Part shown: one piece after another, positions 1 to 8,758 of the stretch | Position numbering within the stretch: position 1 is the stretch's first letter | How the letters are laid out: each line of letters begins with the position of its first letter | The notes under the pieces: generated by a model | The model's database searches: none | What the model was told of the DNA's origin: nothing | What the model saw: only the letters and a program-made list of their open reading frames with translations | Made by a program: the position numbers and the translations under genes | NCBI RefSeq assembly: GCF_000422685.1 | Contig: NZ_AUGN01000001.1 | Span: 248,001-312,000, forward strand | From: Flavobacterium gelidilacus DSM 15343 | Lineage (GTDB): Bacteria > Bacteroidota > Bacteroidia > Flavobacteriales > Flavobacteriaceae | Direction of reading: 5' to 3' | DNA: 64,000 nucleotides

Positions 1-1020
1 ATGAAGCATTTCGGTTGCTCCAATTCCGTCAATGATTTTTAACCCAGTAGCATCGTACCAATCTTGCCAAACTTGTAAAGGCAAAGTTTCACCAGCAGAA
101 ACGCATTTTCTCAAACTAGAAACGTCGAATTCATTTAGTTTTGTTGTTAGCACTCTCCAAGCAGTTGGTGCTGTCAAACAAATAGTGATTTTATACTCTT
201 GAATAGCTTTTAAAAGTAAATCTGGACTTGGTTTTTCTAGTAAAAAAGTAGAAGCTCCAAAATACATGGGAAACAATACCAAACCTCCTAAACCAAAAGT
301 AAAAGCTAATGGTGGACTTCCTATGAAAATATCTTCTTTTGTGGGTTGCAAAGAATAGATTGGAAATGCTTCACAAATATTTAAAATATCTTTGTGATAA
401 TGAGCAGTCATTTTGGGTAAACCTGTTGTTCCAGAGGTGAAACCAATTAAACATACACTATCTGCTTTTGAATGATAATTGTAGAATGTTTTGGGTTTTG
501 ATTGCATTAATTGCTCCAAATGACCATTTCTGTAAAAGCTTTTTTGTTTTAAGAATTTAGATTCGACTTGATTCATGTCTTCAGCCAAATCACTATCTGA
601 AATAGCTATTGAAATTTCTGCACAATCAATAATAGTAGTTAATTCTTTTGAACGAAGCAGAGGCATAGTAGCTACGACAATTCCACCAGCTTTTAAAATT
701 GCAAACCAACAAGCTACCATCATTGGATTATTTGCAGAACGCAACAAAACACGATTTCCTGAAACTAAGCCTAAATCATCTACTAAAACATGTGCAATTT
801 GATTGGCTTTTTCATATAAATCCTTGTAAGTCCAAGTTTCTTTGAATGTACGAATACAAACTGCTTCACCATTTCCATTTTTGATGTGATTATCAAGCAA
901 ACGTTCAACACAATTAAGCATTTCAGGATGTTGAAATTGAGGTAAATCACACAAATAATCAGGTTGCAAGTCTTGACTTGGTAGATTATCTTGGGCGAAA
1001 TTGTCTGTATAATGTTTCAT
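1..1020 (-). CDS. Acyl-CoA ligase, probably 2-aminobenzoate/benzoate-CoA ligase (partial)
   Basis: This is a member of the ANL superfamily of AMP-forming ligases, cut by the left edge; 340 codons from the N-terminus are visible and the AMP-lid domain is missing. The start ATG begins MKHYTDNFAQDNLP. The ATP-binding loop reads FTSGTTGLPK at about residue 195, and an A5-type IDGIGATEML motif ends the visible part. The N-terminus (PQFQHPEMLNCVERLLDNH) and overall pattern resemble benzoate- and aminobenzoate-CoA ligases more than acetyl-CoA synthetases. The next gene on the same strand is a likely 2-aminobenzoyl-CoA monooxygenase/reductase, so activation of anthranilate to its CoA thioester is the best guess. 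Salicylate or benzoate is possible. Confidence 0.85.
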   Translation of the reverse strand, partial: MKHYTDNFAQDNLPSQDLQPDYLCDLPQFQHPEMLNCVERLLDNHIKNGNGEAVCIRTFKETWTYKDLYEKANQIAHVLVDDLGLVSGNRVLLRSANNPMMVACWFAILKAGGIVVATMPLLRSKELTTIIDCAEISIAISDSDLAEDMNQVESKFLKQKSFYRNGHLEQLMQSKPKTFYNYHSKADSVCLIGFTSGTTGLPKMTAHYHKDILNICEAFPIYSLQPTKEDIFIGSPPLAFTFGLGGLVLFPMYFGASTFLLEKPSPDLLLKAIQEYKITICLTAPTAWRVLTTKLNEFDVSSLRKCVSAGETLPLQVWQDWYDATGLKIIDGIGATEMLH

Positions 1021-1040
1021 ATTTGAAATTCCAATATTAA

Positions 1041-1094
1041 AAATTCCAAATCCCAATAAAAACGCAATATTTGGAATTTGGGATTTGAATTTTG
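1041..1094. repeat. Intergenic inverted repeat, AAATTCCAAATCCCAA type
   Basis: The short gap between the CoA ligase and the monooxygenase is filled by AAATTCCAAATCCCAA (1041-1056) and an inverted copy starting TTGGAATTTGGGATTT (1071-1086). The two are partly offset, so several hairpin registers are possible. It looks like the short palindromic repeats scattered between genes of flavobacteria. A role in mRNA stability is only a guess. Confidence 0.5.
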
Positions 1095-1098
1095 TGAT

Positions 1099-3390
1099 TT
1101 ACATTTTGTTGCTCTTCGGTTTCAAAGCCTTTTTCATTCCTTCATTTTGTTTTTTTTCCGATGTTTTTAAAGGATATAAATGAGAAATTCCCATTTTGTA
1201 TTGATTTGGAATGTCGTTTGGTTGATAACCTTCGTAGGCTTGAGCGTTTCTAACGAAATTTGGGTCTAATAATAAAGGTCTTCCTAAAGCCACTAAATCA
1301 GCTCTTCCGTTAAGGATTATAGTATTTATTTGGTCAATATCTTGAATGTATCCAGCTGTTATAGTTGGAACATTTACTGTGTTTCTAATAGCATCTGAAA
1401 AAGGAGTTTGCCACATTCTACCTGATAGCGGTTTTTGATTAGCAACGGTATTTCCTGTCGAAACGTTTATAATATCAGCTCCAGCTTCTTTAAAAGCAGT
1501 TACAATCGTAATTACATCTTCTTCTGAAATTCCGTTTTCTGCCCAATCTGTTGCTGAAATTCTGACTGACATTGGTTTCTCTTTCGGAAAGATATTTCTC
1601 ATTTCATTAAATACTCTTAGAGGAAATTTTAATCGGTTTTCGATATTTCCTCCAAATTCATCTGCTCTAGTATTTGTTAAAGGTGAAAGAAAAGAAGCTA
1701 ATAGAAATCCGTGATGTGCTTGTAATTCAATCATATCAAAATCAGCTTTAGTAGCATTTATTGTAGCTTGAACAAATTGTGAACAAACAAAATCCATATC
1801 TTCCAAAGTTATTTCTTTTGGAGTTGAAAAATTTTCATTAAATGGAATAGCAGAAGCGGAAAGCAATTCCCATTTATCATTTAAATCTTCTGTTTCCCAA
1901 GGTCTTTTTGTGGCTCCTTTTCGACCAGAATGACCTAACTGAATTCCGATTTTTGTCTGTGTGTTATTGTGAATGAAATCATTAATTCTTTTCCATTCAA
2001 CTATTTGATTTTCATCATAAATACCTGTACAACCTAAAGTAATACGTCCAGTATCTGAAACTGCAGTCATTTCGGTAAAAATCAAACCTAAACCACCAAT
2101 TGCACGAGATGTGTAATGTTGGAAATGCCAATCATTTACTAATCCATTATCTGCAGAATATTGTCCCATTGAACTCATTACGATTCGATTTTGAAGAACT
2201 AAATCTCTTACTTTGAAAGTCGAAAATGCAGCTGATTGATTTTTGTCACTAATATTTAGATTTTCATTGAACTCTTGTAAAACTTTATCTGTAAATGATT
2301 TATCTCTAATTTGTAGGTTTTCGTAGGTCACTTTTTTAGAACGCGTCATACATCCAAAAGCAAATTGGTAAAATGGATGTTGCATGTGTCTGTCCATGTT
2401 TTCAAACCAATCCAGAGAAACGTTTGCAGCGTACTGAATCATTTCTACGATATTTCTTCTTGATTTATCATAGTTTTGAAAAGCAGCTTGAATATTATTT
2501 GGATTTGCAATAATTGAATCGGATAAAGCAATAGCAGATTCCATCGCTAGTTTCGTTCCTGAACCAACAGAGTAGTGGGCTGTGGCTTTTGCGTCTCCCA
2601 ATAAAACCATGTTATTATGATACCAATTTTCATTAGTAACATGTGGAAATTGCCTCCAATGTGATTTATTGGTGATTAAACCATGACCGTCTAATTCTGG
2701 TTTGAATAATTCTTGTAATTTTTGAACCGTATCATCTTCGTTGTAAGTATCGAATCCGAATTTCTCCCAAGTTTCTGGAGCACATTCAAAAATCCAAGTA
2801 CTCATTCCTTGTTCATATTGATAAGTGTGAGCTGCAAATACACCGTGTTCAGTTTCTTTAAAGAAATAAGTAAATGCGTCTAATGGTTTTGTAGAACCCA
2901 TCCAAACGAATTTGTTTTTCTTTAGTTCAACTTTAGTACCGAAATCAGCTTCAAATTTTGTTCTAGTTAAACTTGATAAGCCATCGCAAGCTACGATTAC
3001 ATCTGAATCAGAAAACCGGCTTAAATCTTCTACATTGGCTTCAAAATGAAGATTTACACCTTCTTCTTTGCAACGTTGGTACAGTAATTGTAATAATGTT
3101 TTTCTTGAACAACCACAAAAACCGTTTCCAGCTATACTGACTTCTTGTCCGTCACGAGCAATGATAATATCATCCCAGTAGGCAAATTTGCTTCGAATCA
3201 ATTCATAGGATTTCATGTCTTTTTTTAAGAATTCACCTAGAGTTTCATCTGAAAAAACAACTCCAAAACCAAAACTATCATCTGGACGATTACGTTCGTA
3301 AACATCAATTTGACAATCTGGCATTGCTTTTTTTGTTAAAATCGAAAAATATAATCCACCTGGACCACCGCCAATTACTGATATTTTCAT
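1099..3390 (-). CDS. 2-aminobenzoyl-CoA monooxygenase/reductase-like fusion (FAD monooxygenase + old yellow enzyme)
   Basis: This 763-residue protein joins two flavoenzymes. Residues 1 to about 370 are an FAD-dependent aromatic monooxygenase: the dinucleotide motif GGGPGGLYF is at the N-terminus and the second FAD motif LGDAKATAHYSVGSG is near residue 270. From about residue 390 to 740 is an old-yellow-enzyme FMN domain with the IQLGHSGRKG motif. This architecture is known from 2-aminobenzoyl-CoA monooxygenase/reductase of Azoarcus evansii, which hydroxylates and then reduces the ring of the CoA ester, and from proteins annotated as salicylyl-CoA 5-hydroxylases. The CoA ligase downstream supports anthranilate, a product of tryptophan/kynurenine breakdown, as substrate. 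Which CoA ester is used cannot be read from sequence. Confidence 0.85.
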   Translation of the reverse strand: MKISVIGGGPGGLYFSILTKKAMPDCQIDVYERNRPDDSFGFGVVFSDETLGEFLKKDMKSYELIRSKFAYWDDIIIARDGQEVSIAGNGFCGCSRKTLLQLLYQRCKEEGVNLHFEANVEDLSRFSDSDVIVACDGLSSLTRTKFEADFGTKVELKKNKFVWMGSTKPLDAFTYFFKETEHGVFAAHTYQYEQGMSTWIFECAPETWEKFGFDTYNEDDTVQKLQELFKPELDGHGLITNKSHWRQFPHVTNENWYHNNMVLLGDAKATAHYSVGSGTKLAMESAIALSDSIIANPNNIQAAFQNYDKSRRNIVEMIQYAANVSLDWFENMDRHMQHPFYQFAFGCMTRSKKVTYENLQIRDKSFTDKVLQEFNENLNISDKNQSAAFSTFKVRDLVLQNRIVMSSMGQYSADNGLVNDWHFQHYTSRAIGGLGLIFTEMTAVSDTGRITLGCTGIYDENQIVEWKRINDFIHNNTQTKIGIQLGHSGRKGATKRPWETEDLNDKWELLSASAIPFNENFSTPKEITLEDMDFVCSQFVQATINATKADFDMIELQAHHGFLLASFLSPLTNTRADEFGGNIENRLKFPLRVFNEMRNIFPKEKPMSVRISATDWAENGISEEDVITIVTAFKEAGADIINVSTGNTVANQKPLSGRMWQTPFSDAIRNTVNVPTITAGYIQDIDQINTIILNGRADLVALGRPLLLDPNFVRNAQAYEGYQPNDIPNQYKMGISHLYPLKTSEKKQNEGMKKALKPKSNKM

Positions 3391-3473
3391 TTTTATTCTG
3401 AATTTATAAGTTTCAGAATTTCTTCTAGAATTCTGAATTTTTAATCTGAATTTTAAAGTAACCTTTTAAATAA

Positions 3474-3953
3474 TTATTTTTCTAAAGAACATTGATTTTC
3501 TTCTTTCATAAAATCAAATGCTCCTTTTCTTAATTTTATTCTGTACTCTAAATATCCTTTTAAACAAGTTAAAAAGTTAGCCCAACCAAAAGAATTTCCT
3601 GAAAGCCATTTCAATCCTTTTAAGTCATTATCTCTACTTTTTTCAGTTATTGTAACTAAAGTAGAATTATTTTCTCTTTCTGTTAAAGTCATTTCAACTA
3701 AAAGTTCAATTTCATCTACTAACCAATAGAATGAGATGTATTTGTCTTTAATAATTTTTCCAACTCTAACAGGGCAATCCATCTCAAATTCTGGAAAATT
3801 CCATATCAATTCACTTCCTTCTTCCATCATTCCAGTACTTTTAGAAATAAAGTAATAGCTCATCGTGTCCGGATTAATAATAGCATCAAAAACCAGATGA
3901 ACGGGTTTCTGAATTTGCATTGCTACTTCAATTTCTAATTTTTCTGTTGTCAT
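3474..3953 (-). CDS. SRPBCC / AHSA1-like START-fold protein
   Basis: A 159-residue cytoplasmic protein without signal peptide or membrane segment. The N-terminal part (VAMQIQKPVHLVFDAIINPDTMSYYF) and the following alternating strands fit the START/SRPBCC fold of the Aha1 C-terminal superfamily, whose members form a hydrophobic ligand pocket. It sits between the flavin-reductase-like gene (1 base upstream on this strand) and the monooxygenase fusion, so it is almost surely in the same operon. Proteins of this type in aromatic degradation clusters may bind or handle a ring intermediate; that role here is inference. The 83-base gap to the next gene holds tandem TTCTGAATTT-like words. Confidence 0.7.
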   Translation of the reverse strand: MTTEKLEIEVAMQIQKPVHLVFDAIINPDTMSYYFISKSTGMMEEGSELIWNFPEFEMDCPVRVGKIIKDKYISFYWLVDEIELLVEMTLTERENNSTLVTITEKSRDNDLKGLKWLSGNSFGWANFLTCLKGYLEYRIKLRKGAFDFMKEENQCSLEK

Positions 3954-3954
3954 T

Positions 3955-4560
3955 TTATGCTCTTTTTATTGAAAAAATTTCTCCTAATGTTCCGTAATTT
4001 GATCCTGCCAATCGTGCTACAGGCTTGTATTTGTCTAAATCAATGTAATTGTTATCCATTAATATAGAATCATCAATATGAATTATTTTTATTTTGCCTA
4101 TTACAACACAAGCGCCACCATTGGTCTCGTTGTCAATAAAGTAATGGTGAATTTTTTCACACTCCAGATGTACTAGACTTTCTTTAACTCTTTTGGGTTT
4201 AACCATAACAGAATTAATGGGTGTTAGTTTTGCCAATTCAAATTCATCCGTTAAAGCATCCACTGAAGCAGAAGTTGCATTCATTTGCTCCACAATATCA
4301 AGTGTTACTAAATTTACAACAAACTCATTATTATTCAACACATTGTTTAAGGTATCTTTGTTTTTGTTATTATCTCTACGAGTTGAAAACATAACGCAGG
4401 GAGGATCACTTGAAACCATATTGAAATACGAAAAAGGAGCAAGGTTGTTAATTTCCTTATCGTCAATTGTTGAAATCCAACCTATTGGTCTTGGAATTAT
4501 AGTTCCTGTAAGTAATTTATACAGTAGTTTCTCGTCTGTATCTTGCGTATTAAATTGCAT
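3955..4560 (-). CDS. Flavin reductase-like / DIM6-NTAB family flavoprotein
   Basis: This 201-residue protein belongs to the FMN-binding split-barrel flavin reductase-like family. Its N-terminus contains the family pattern LTGTIIPRPIGWISTID followed by NLAPFSYFNMVSSDPP, where FMN is bound. It is the first gene of the minus-strand operon. In the context of a flavin-dependent ring monooxygenase it could supply reduced flavin or catalyse a separate reduction or decarboxylation step; the monooxygenase has its own FAD domain, so the first option is not certain. The start ATG follows an AT-rich upstream region. Family assignment is firm, function is not. Confidence 0.78.
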   Translation of the reverse strand: MQFNTQDTDEKLLYKLLTGTIIPRPIGWISTIDDKEINNLAPFSYFNMVSSDPPCVMFSTRRDNNKNKDTLNNVLNNNEFVVNLVTLDIVEQMNATSASVDALTDEFELAKLTPINSVMVKPKRVKESLVHLECEKIHHYFIDNETNGGACVVIGKIKIIHIDDSILMDNNYIDLDKYKPVARLAGSNYGTLGEIFSIKRA

Positions 4561-4780
4561 TATAAATAAATTATTTCTACAAATTAAGTGAAAATATAGA
4601 TTATTACTATAACGATTCAGTAATTATTATTGATAATATTGCATAATTTATTTTATAAAATTCAAAAAAGCAAAATTATAAATATTTTAATATTATTGTT
4701 GATTTGCTATTTTTTTGTTACTATTTTTTTGCAGATGATAAAAATAATTAGATTTTATATTGATATTGATAATATATTGT

Positions 4781-4808
4781 TGCAAAATTAATATATTTAT
4801 GCAAAATT
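4781..4808. promoter_or_regulatory. Direct repeat TGCAAAATT upstream of the HTH gene
   Basis: TGCAAAATT occurs at 4781-4789 and again at 4800-4808, 19 bases apart, ending seven bases before the ATG of the zinc-finger/HTH gene. A third partial copy, GCAAAATTA, lies at 4670-4678. The surrounding 255-base gap is extremely AT-rich and otherwise holds nothing recognisable. The repeat could be a binding site for the encoded HTH protein, but chance is not excluded in such AT-rich DNA. Confidence 0.3.
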
Positions 4809-4815
4809 TTTATAT

Positions 4816-5235
4816 ATGGAAATAATTGCATGCCCAAAATGTCAAAATAATGATATTGTAAAAAGTGGAATCATTAAAGAAAGACAACGTTATCTATGCA
4901 AAAAATGTAATTATTATTTTACTGTGAATAAACTTGGTAAAAGAATAGATGATTATTACGTAACCAAAGCTTTGCAGTTGTATTTAGAAGGTTTAAGTTA
5001 TAGAGAAATTGAACGAATAATAGGTGTATCTCATGTTTCTATTAGCAATTGGGTAAAAGAATATAAAATTAAGAAACCACCACACCCAAATTATCATCCT
5101 ACCTATAAAATTTTTAAGCATAATGAGTTAGTTGAATATCTTCAAAACAAAGAATTGTTATCTGGTGCAGGAATGATAATAACTGAGTTAGGCGATAAGT
5201 TTATGCTTATTAAGTGGGAACGTTTTAAGGATTAA
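4816..5235 (+). CDS. IS1-type zinc-finger/helix-turn-helix protein (domesticated transposase N-terminus?)
   Basis: A 139-residue protein with an N-terminal zinc-ribbon of the InsA/IS1 type: a CPKC pair near residue 6 and a CKKC pair near residue 28 (IKERQRYLCKKCNYYF). A helix-turn-helix follows at about residues 58-82 (GLSYREIERIIGVSHVSISN). There is no DDE catalytic domain, no second reading frame coding for one, and I saw no terminal inverted repeats, so it is not a complete insertion sequence. The unique 57-residue C-terminus and the position directly before the acetate transport genes suggest a retained DNA-binding regulator. That role is inference; a decayed transposase fragment is the alternative. 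Confidence 0.7.
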   Translation: MEIIACPKCQNNDIVKSGIIKERQRYLCKKCNYYFTVNKLGKRIDDYYVTKALQLYLEGLSYREIERIIGVSHVSISNWVKEYKIKKPPHPNYHPTYKIFKHNELVEYLQNKELLSGAGMIITELGDKFMLIKWERFKD

Positions 5236-5333
5236 CTATACTGCTTAACATATATATATATCATAATTTTTTTCATTAACAAAATTTTAGACTTTGGTCA
5301 AGCGAAAACAAAAAACTAACCAAACTAAAAATT

Positions 5334-6554
5334 ATGAAAAAATTATCCATTTTAGCTTTATTTTTATTAACAACAATGGCTTTCTCCCAAGGCTCACCTG
5401 ATTATGCTGGAGGGTTAAAAGTCAATATTAATGAAGATGGTTCTAAATATTTTAGAATTATTTCTTGGGCTCAAGTGCAAGCGCAATACAATGATGATGT
5501 CCCGGTTACAGATAGTAAATTAAACTTTAATTTACGAAGAGCACGTGTTTTAATGTATGCACAAATCAACAAGAACTTTTTAATCTTAACTCACTTTGGA
5601 TTAAATAGCTTAAATGCGAATAATCTTTCTCCAACTGGTAAAGGTGAATCGTCACAATTATTTTTTCATGATGTATGGGCACAATATAGCGTAGGAAAGG
5701 ATCACGCTGTTGGTGGTGGTTTGCATTATTGGAATGGAATTTCTCGTTTAAATAATCAAAGTACTTTAAATATTATGACTTTAGATAATCAACGTCAAGC
5801 ATGGGCTACGTTAGGATTAACTGATCAGTTCGCAAGGCATATTGGTTTTTATGCAAAAGGAGCTATTGATAAATTGCAATATAGAGTTTCTATAAATGAA
5901 GCTATGACTAATAATTTACAAGCTACAACTGTACCCGTAAATGGTGGTGCTGCAACTTATACAGGTCGAAGATTATTAGGTTCAAGAGATGCTGGAAAAA
6001 ACTTCGCTGGTTATTTTGAATATGCTTTTAAAGACAGCGAAAGTAACTTTTTACCTTATAAAGTCGGAACTTATTTGGGAACTAAAAAAGTATTTAATGT
6101 TGGTGCTGGTTTCTTTGTTCATCCAAGTGGTTCTGTTGTGGCAGATGCTTCTGGAAACTTAAGCGGTCAAGATGTAAAAATATTAGCTGCTGATGTTTTC
6201 TATGATGTTCCTATGGGTTCAAATGGTGGAGCATTAACAGCTTATGCTTTATTTCAAAATAATGATTATGGAAAAGACTTTACTTTAGGAACAACTTATG
6301 AAACAGGAACTTTATTACATGGACATTTAGGTTATGTAGTTCCTTCTAAAAGTACTACTAAAATACAACCTTATTTGTCTTATGACGCAAGAAAAATTGA
6401 TGCCTTAAATGACAATGCCAATCAAATTGGTGTGGGATCGAACTTCTATTTTAGCGGCCATAATTCTAAATTAACCTTAGAGTATCAATCTCTTAAATAT
6501 GCTTCAAACAAAGCAGTTAATACCATCACACTTCAAGCAATGATTTACCTATAA
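5334..6554 (+). CDS. Outer-membrane porin (phosphate-selective porin O/P-like)
   Basis: A 406-residue protein that begins with a clear signal peptide (MKKLSILALFLLTTMAFSQG, cleavage expected near AFS-QG). The rest is rich in alternating aromatic/polar strands with glycine turns and ends in a hydrophobic strand (TITLQAMIYL), as expected for a beta-barrel. The N-terminal FNLRRARVLMYAQINKNF pattern fits the porin O/P group. It stands 23 bases before a DUF4212/sodium-solute symporter pair, so it most likely lets the same substrate, acetate or another small carboxylate, cross the outer membrane. Substrate is inferred from context only. Confidence 0.75.
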   Translation: MKKLSILALFLLTTMAFSQGSPDYAGGLKVNINEDGSKYFRIISWAQVQAQYNDDVPVTDSKLNFNLRRARVLMYAQINKNFLILTHFGLNSLNANNLSPTGKGESSQLFFHDVWAQYSVGKDHAVGGGLHYWNGISRLNNQSTLNIMTLDNQRQAWATLGLTDQFARHIGFYAKGAIDKLQYRVSINEAMTNNLQATTVPVNGGAATYTGRRLLGSRDAGKNFAGYFEYAFKDSESNFLPYKVGTYLGTKKVFNVGAGFFVHPSGSVVADASGNLSGQDVKILAADVFYDVPMGSNGGALTAYALFQNNDYGKDFTLGTTYETGTLLHGHLGYVVPSKSTTKIQPYLSYDARKIDALNDNANQIGVGSNFYFSGHNSKLTLEYQSLKYASNKAVNTITLQAMIYL

Positions 6555-6577
6555 AATAACTATTAACAAACACTATT

Positions 6578-6838
6578 ATGAGCGATAAACAAAAACACGC
6601 AACAGCGTATTGGAAGGAAAACTTAAGATACCTTCTAATCTTATTAAGCATTTGGTTCGCGGTTTCTTATGGAGCTGGAATCTTATTCAAAGACGTTTTA
6701 AATGAAATTAAATTAGGAGGTTTTCCTCTGGGATTTTGGTTTGCCCAACAAGGTTCAATCTATGTATTTGTCGTATTGATTTTTGTCTATGTACGATTAA
6801 TGAACAAATTAGACAAGAAATACGGATTTGACGAATAA
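6578..6838 (+). CDS. DUF4212 small subunit of sodium/acetate-type symporter
   Basis: An 86-residue membrane protein with two transmembrane helices (about residues 17-36 and 56-76) and a short N-terminus containing the family pattern YWKENLRYLLILLSIWF. DUF4212 proteins are the small partner of VC_2705-type sodium:solute symporters, and the large subunit follows 30 bases later. It probably assists assembly or stability of the transporter in the inner membrane. Length is normal for the family. Confidence 0.88.
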   Translation: MSDKQKHATAYWKENLRYLLILLSIWFAVSYGAGILFKDVLNEIKLGGFPLGFWFAQQGSIYVFVVLIFVYVRLMNKLDKKYGFDE

Positions 6839-6868
6839 TTAATTTTAACAAACTAAACAAAAAATATC

Positions 6869-8626
6869 ATGGATGTACTTACTTGGACCTACATAATCGT
6901 AGGAATTACATTTTCTTTATATATCGGAATTTCAATTTGGGCTCGTGCTGGGTCAACTAAAGAGTTTTATGTTGCTGGTGGAGGAATTTCTCCTTTAGCT
7001 AACGGAATGGCAACAGCTGCCGATTGGATGTCTGCTGCTTCTTTTATCTCAATGGCCGGAATTATTTCCTTTGCGGGATATGATGGTGCGGTTTACCTTA
7101 TGGGTTGGACTGGTGGATATGTGCTTTTAGCCTTATTATTAGCTCCTTACTTAAGAAAATTTGGAAAATTTACGGTACCTGATTTTATTGGAGAAAGATA
7201 TTATTCCAATACAGCAAGAACTGTAGCTGTATTTTGTGCCTTAATTGTTTCGTTTACTTATGTAGCTGGACAAATGCGTGGAGTAGGACTAGTGTTCTCA
7301 AGATTTTTAGAAGTAGATATTAATACCGGTGTTATAATCGGAATGATTATCGTTCTTTTCTACGCTGTTCTTGGAGGAATGAAAGGAATTACCTATACGC
7401 AAGTAGCACAATATTGTGTTTTGATTTTTGCTTTTATGGTTCCTGCTATCTTTATATCTATTCAAATGACAGGAAATGTGATTCCACAATTAGGAATGGG
7501 TGGAACAGTTGTTGGTGAAGGAAATGTTTATTTATTAGATAAATTAAACGGCCTTTCGACAGAGTTAGGTTTTGCTGAATATACAAGTGGTTCAAAATCA
7601 ATGATTGATGTATTTGCAATCACATTAGCTTTAATGGTTGGAACGGCAGGTTTACCTCACGTAATTGTTCGTTTCTTTACCGTGAAAAAAGTTAAAGATG
7701 CTCGTAAATCAGCAGGTTGGGCTTTATTATTAATTGCTATTTTATACACAACTGCTCCAGCTGTTTCTGTATTTGCTAAAACAAATTTAATTGAAACTGT
7801 TAGCAATAAAGAATACGCAACTATGCCAGTTTGGTTTACAAATTGGGAAAAAACAGGTTTATTAAAGTTTGAAGATAAAAACGGTGACGGAAAAATTCAA
7901 TATTATAATGATAAATCTAAAAATGAAGAATTCTTAGCGGCTCAAGCTGCAAAAGGCTTTAAAGGATCTGAATTAACGATTGATAATGATATTATGGTAT
8001 TGGCAAATCCTGAAATTGCTCAATTACCAAATTGGGTTATTGCATTAGTTGCTGCTGGAGCTTTAGCTGCTGCATTATCAACAGCTGCTGGATTGTTATT
8101 GGTAATTTCATCTTCAGTTTCTCATGATTTAATTAAGAAAATGATTAACCCAAATATTTCTGAAAAAGGAGAACTTTGGGCTGCTCGTGGATCTGCTGCT
8201 GTTGCTGTTGTAATTGCAGGATATTTTGGAATTAATCCTCCAGGATTTGTAGCTGCTGTTGTAGCACTTGCTTTCGGATTAGCAGCTGCTTCATTCTTCC
8301 CAGCAATTATTTTAGGAATTTTTCATAAAAAAATGAACAAAGAAGGAGCTGTTGCAGGAATGATTGTTGGACTTTTATTAATGCTTTTCTATATGCTAAA
8401 ATTCAAATTTGGATTATTTGATGGAGGAAAAGAAGCTGTTGATGGACTAAAAGCTAGTTGGTGGTTTGGAATTTCTCCAGAAGGATTTGGTACTATTGCT
8501 ATGATTGTAAACTTTATAGTTGCCTTTGTAGTAAATAGTTTTACACCAGCTCCACCACAACATGTGCAAGATATTGTAGAAAATATTAGAATCCCATCAG
8601 GTGCAGGTGAAGCAACTGGACATTAG
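6869..8626 (+). CDS. Sodium:solute symporter, acetate/cation symporter type (large subunit)
   Basis: A 585-residue inner-membrane protein with about 13 transmembrane helices of the SSS family. Family motifs include GGGISPLANGMATAADWMSA near residue 37 and GLPHVIVRFFTVKKVKDAR near residue 260. With DUF4212 upstream and two AMP-forming synthetases downstream, acetate (or propionate) uptake driven by sodium is the likely role; I do not assign actP because this is the VC_2705 subfamily. A hydrophilic insertion at residues 336-347 (DKNGDGKIQYYN) looks like a calcium-binding EF-hand loop. A strong terminator follows the gene. Confidence 0.88.
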   Translation: MDVLTWTYIIVGITFSLYIGISIWARAGSTKEFYVAGGGISPLANGMATAADWMSAASFISMAGIISFAGYDGAVYLMGWTGGYVLLALLLAPYLRKFGKFTVPDFIGERYYSNTARTVAVFCALIVSFTYVAGQMRGVGLVFSRFLEVDINTGVIIGMIIVLFYAVLGGMKGITYTQVAQYCVLIFAFMVPAIFISIQMTGNVIPQLGMGGTVVGEGNVYLLDKLNGLSTELGFAEYTSGSKSMIDVFAITLALMVGTAGLPHVIVRFFTVKKVKDARKSAGWALLLIAILYTTAPAVSVFAKTNLIETVSNKEYATMPVWFTNWEKTGLLKFEDKNGDGKIQYYNDKSKNEEFLAAQAAKGFKGSELTIDNDIMVLANPEIAQLPNWVIALVAAGALAAALSTAAGLLLVISSSVSHDLIKKMINPNISEKGELWAARGSAAVAVVIAGYFGINPPGFVAAVVALAFGLAAASFFPAIILGIFHKKMNKEGAVAGMIVGLLLMLFYMLKFKFGLFDGGKEAVDGLKASWWFGISPEGFGTIAMIVNFIVAFVVNSFTPAPPQHVQDIVENIRIPSGAGEATGH

Positions 8627-8654
8627 AAATTAGTTTATTGGTTAAAACTAAATT

Positions 8655-8692
8655 AATCCCTACTCTTATATTTTTAGAGTGGGGATTTTTTT
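8655..8692 (+). terminator. Rho-independent terminator after the symporter gene
   Basis: AATCCCTACTCT (8655-8666) pairs with AGAGTGGGGATT (8676-8687) with one G-U pair; the loop is nine bases and a T run continues to 8692. It separates the porin/symporter operon from the kinase operon. Confidence 0.85.
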
Positions 8693-8758
8693 AATGATTT
8701 CATTCAAAAATTATAAAATTATCAATACATTTACTTGAACGTATATGTTTACTTCTAT

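Noticed and set aside
4193..4591. Plus-strand 132-codon frame opposite the flavin-reductase-like gene
   Set aside because: It is antisense to a gene with clear family motifs and has low-complexity Ser/Thr/Leu content typical of shadow frames.
4816..5235. A complete insertion sequence at the HTH gene
   Set aside because: No DDE domain, second frame, terminal inverted repeats or target duplication could be seen.
8735..8758. TTG start for the small membrane protein
   Set aside because: The ATG at 8759 gives a standard basic N-terminus and the added residues overlap a possible promoter element.
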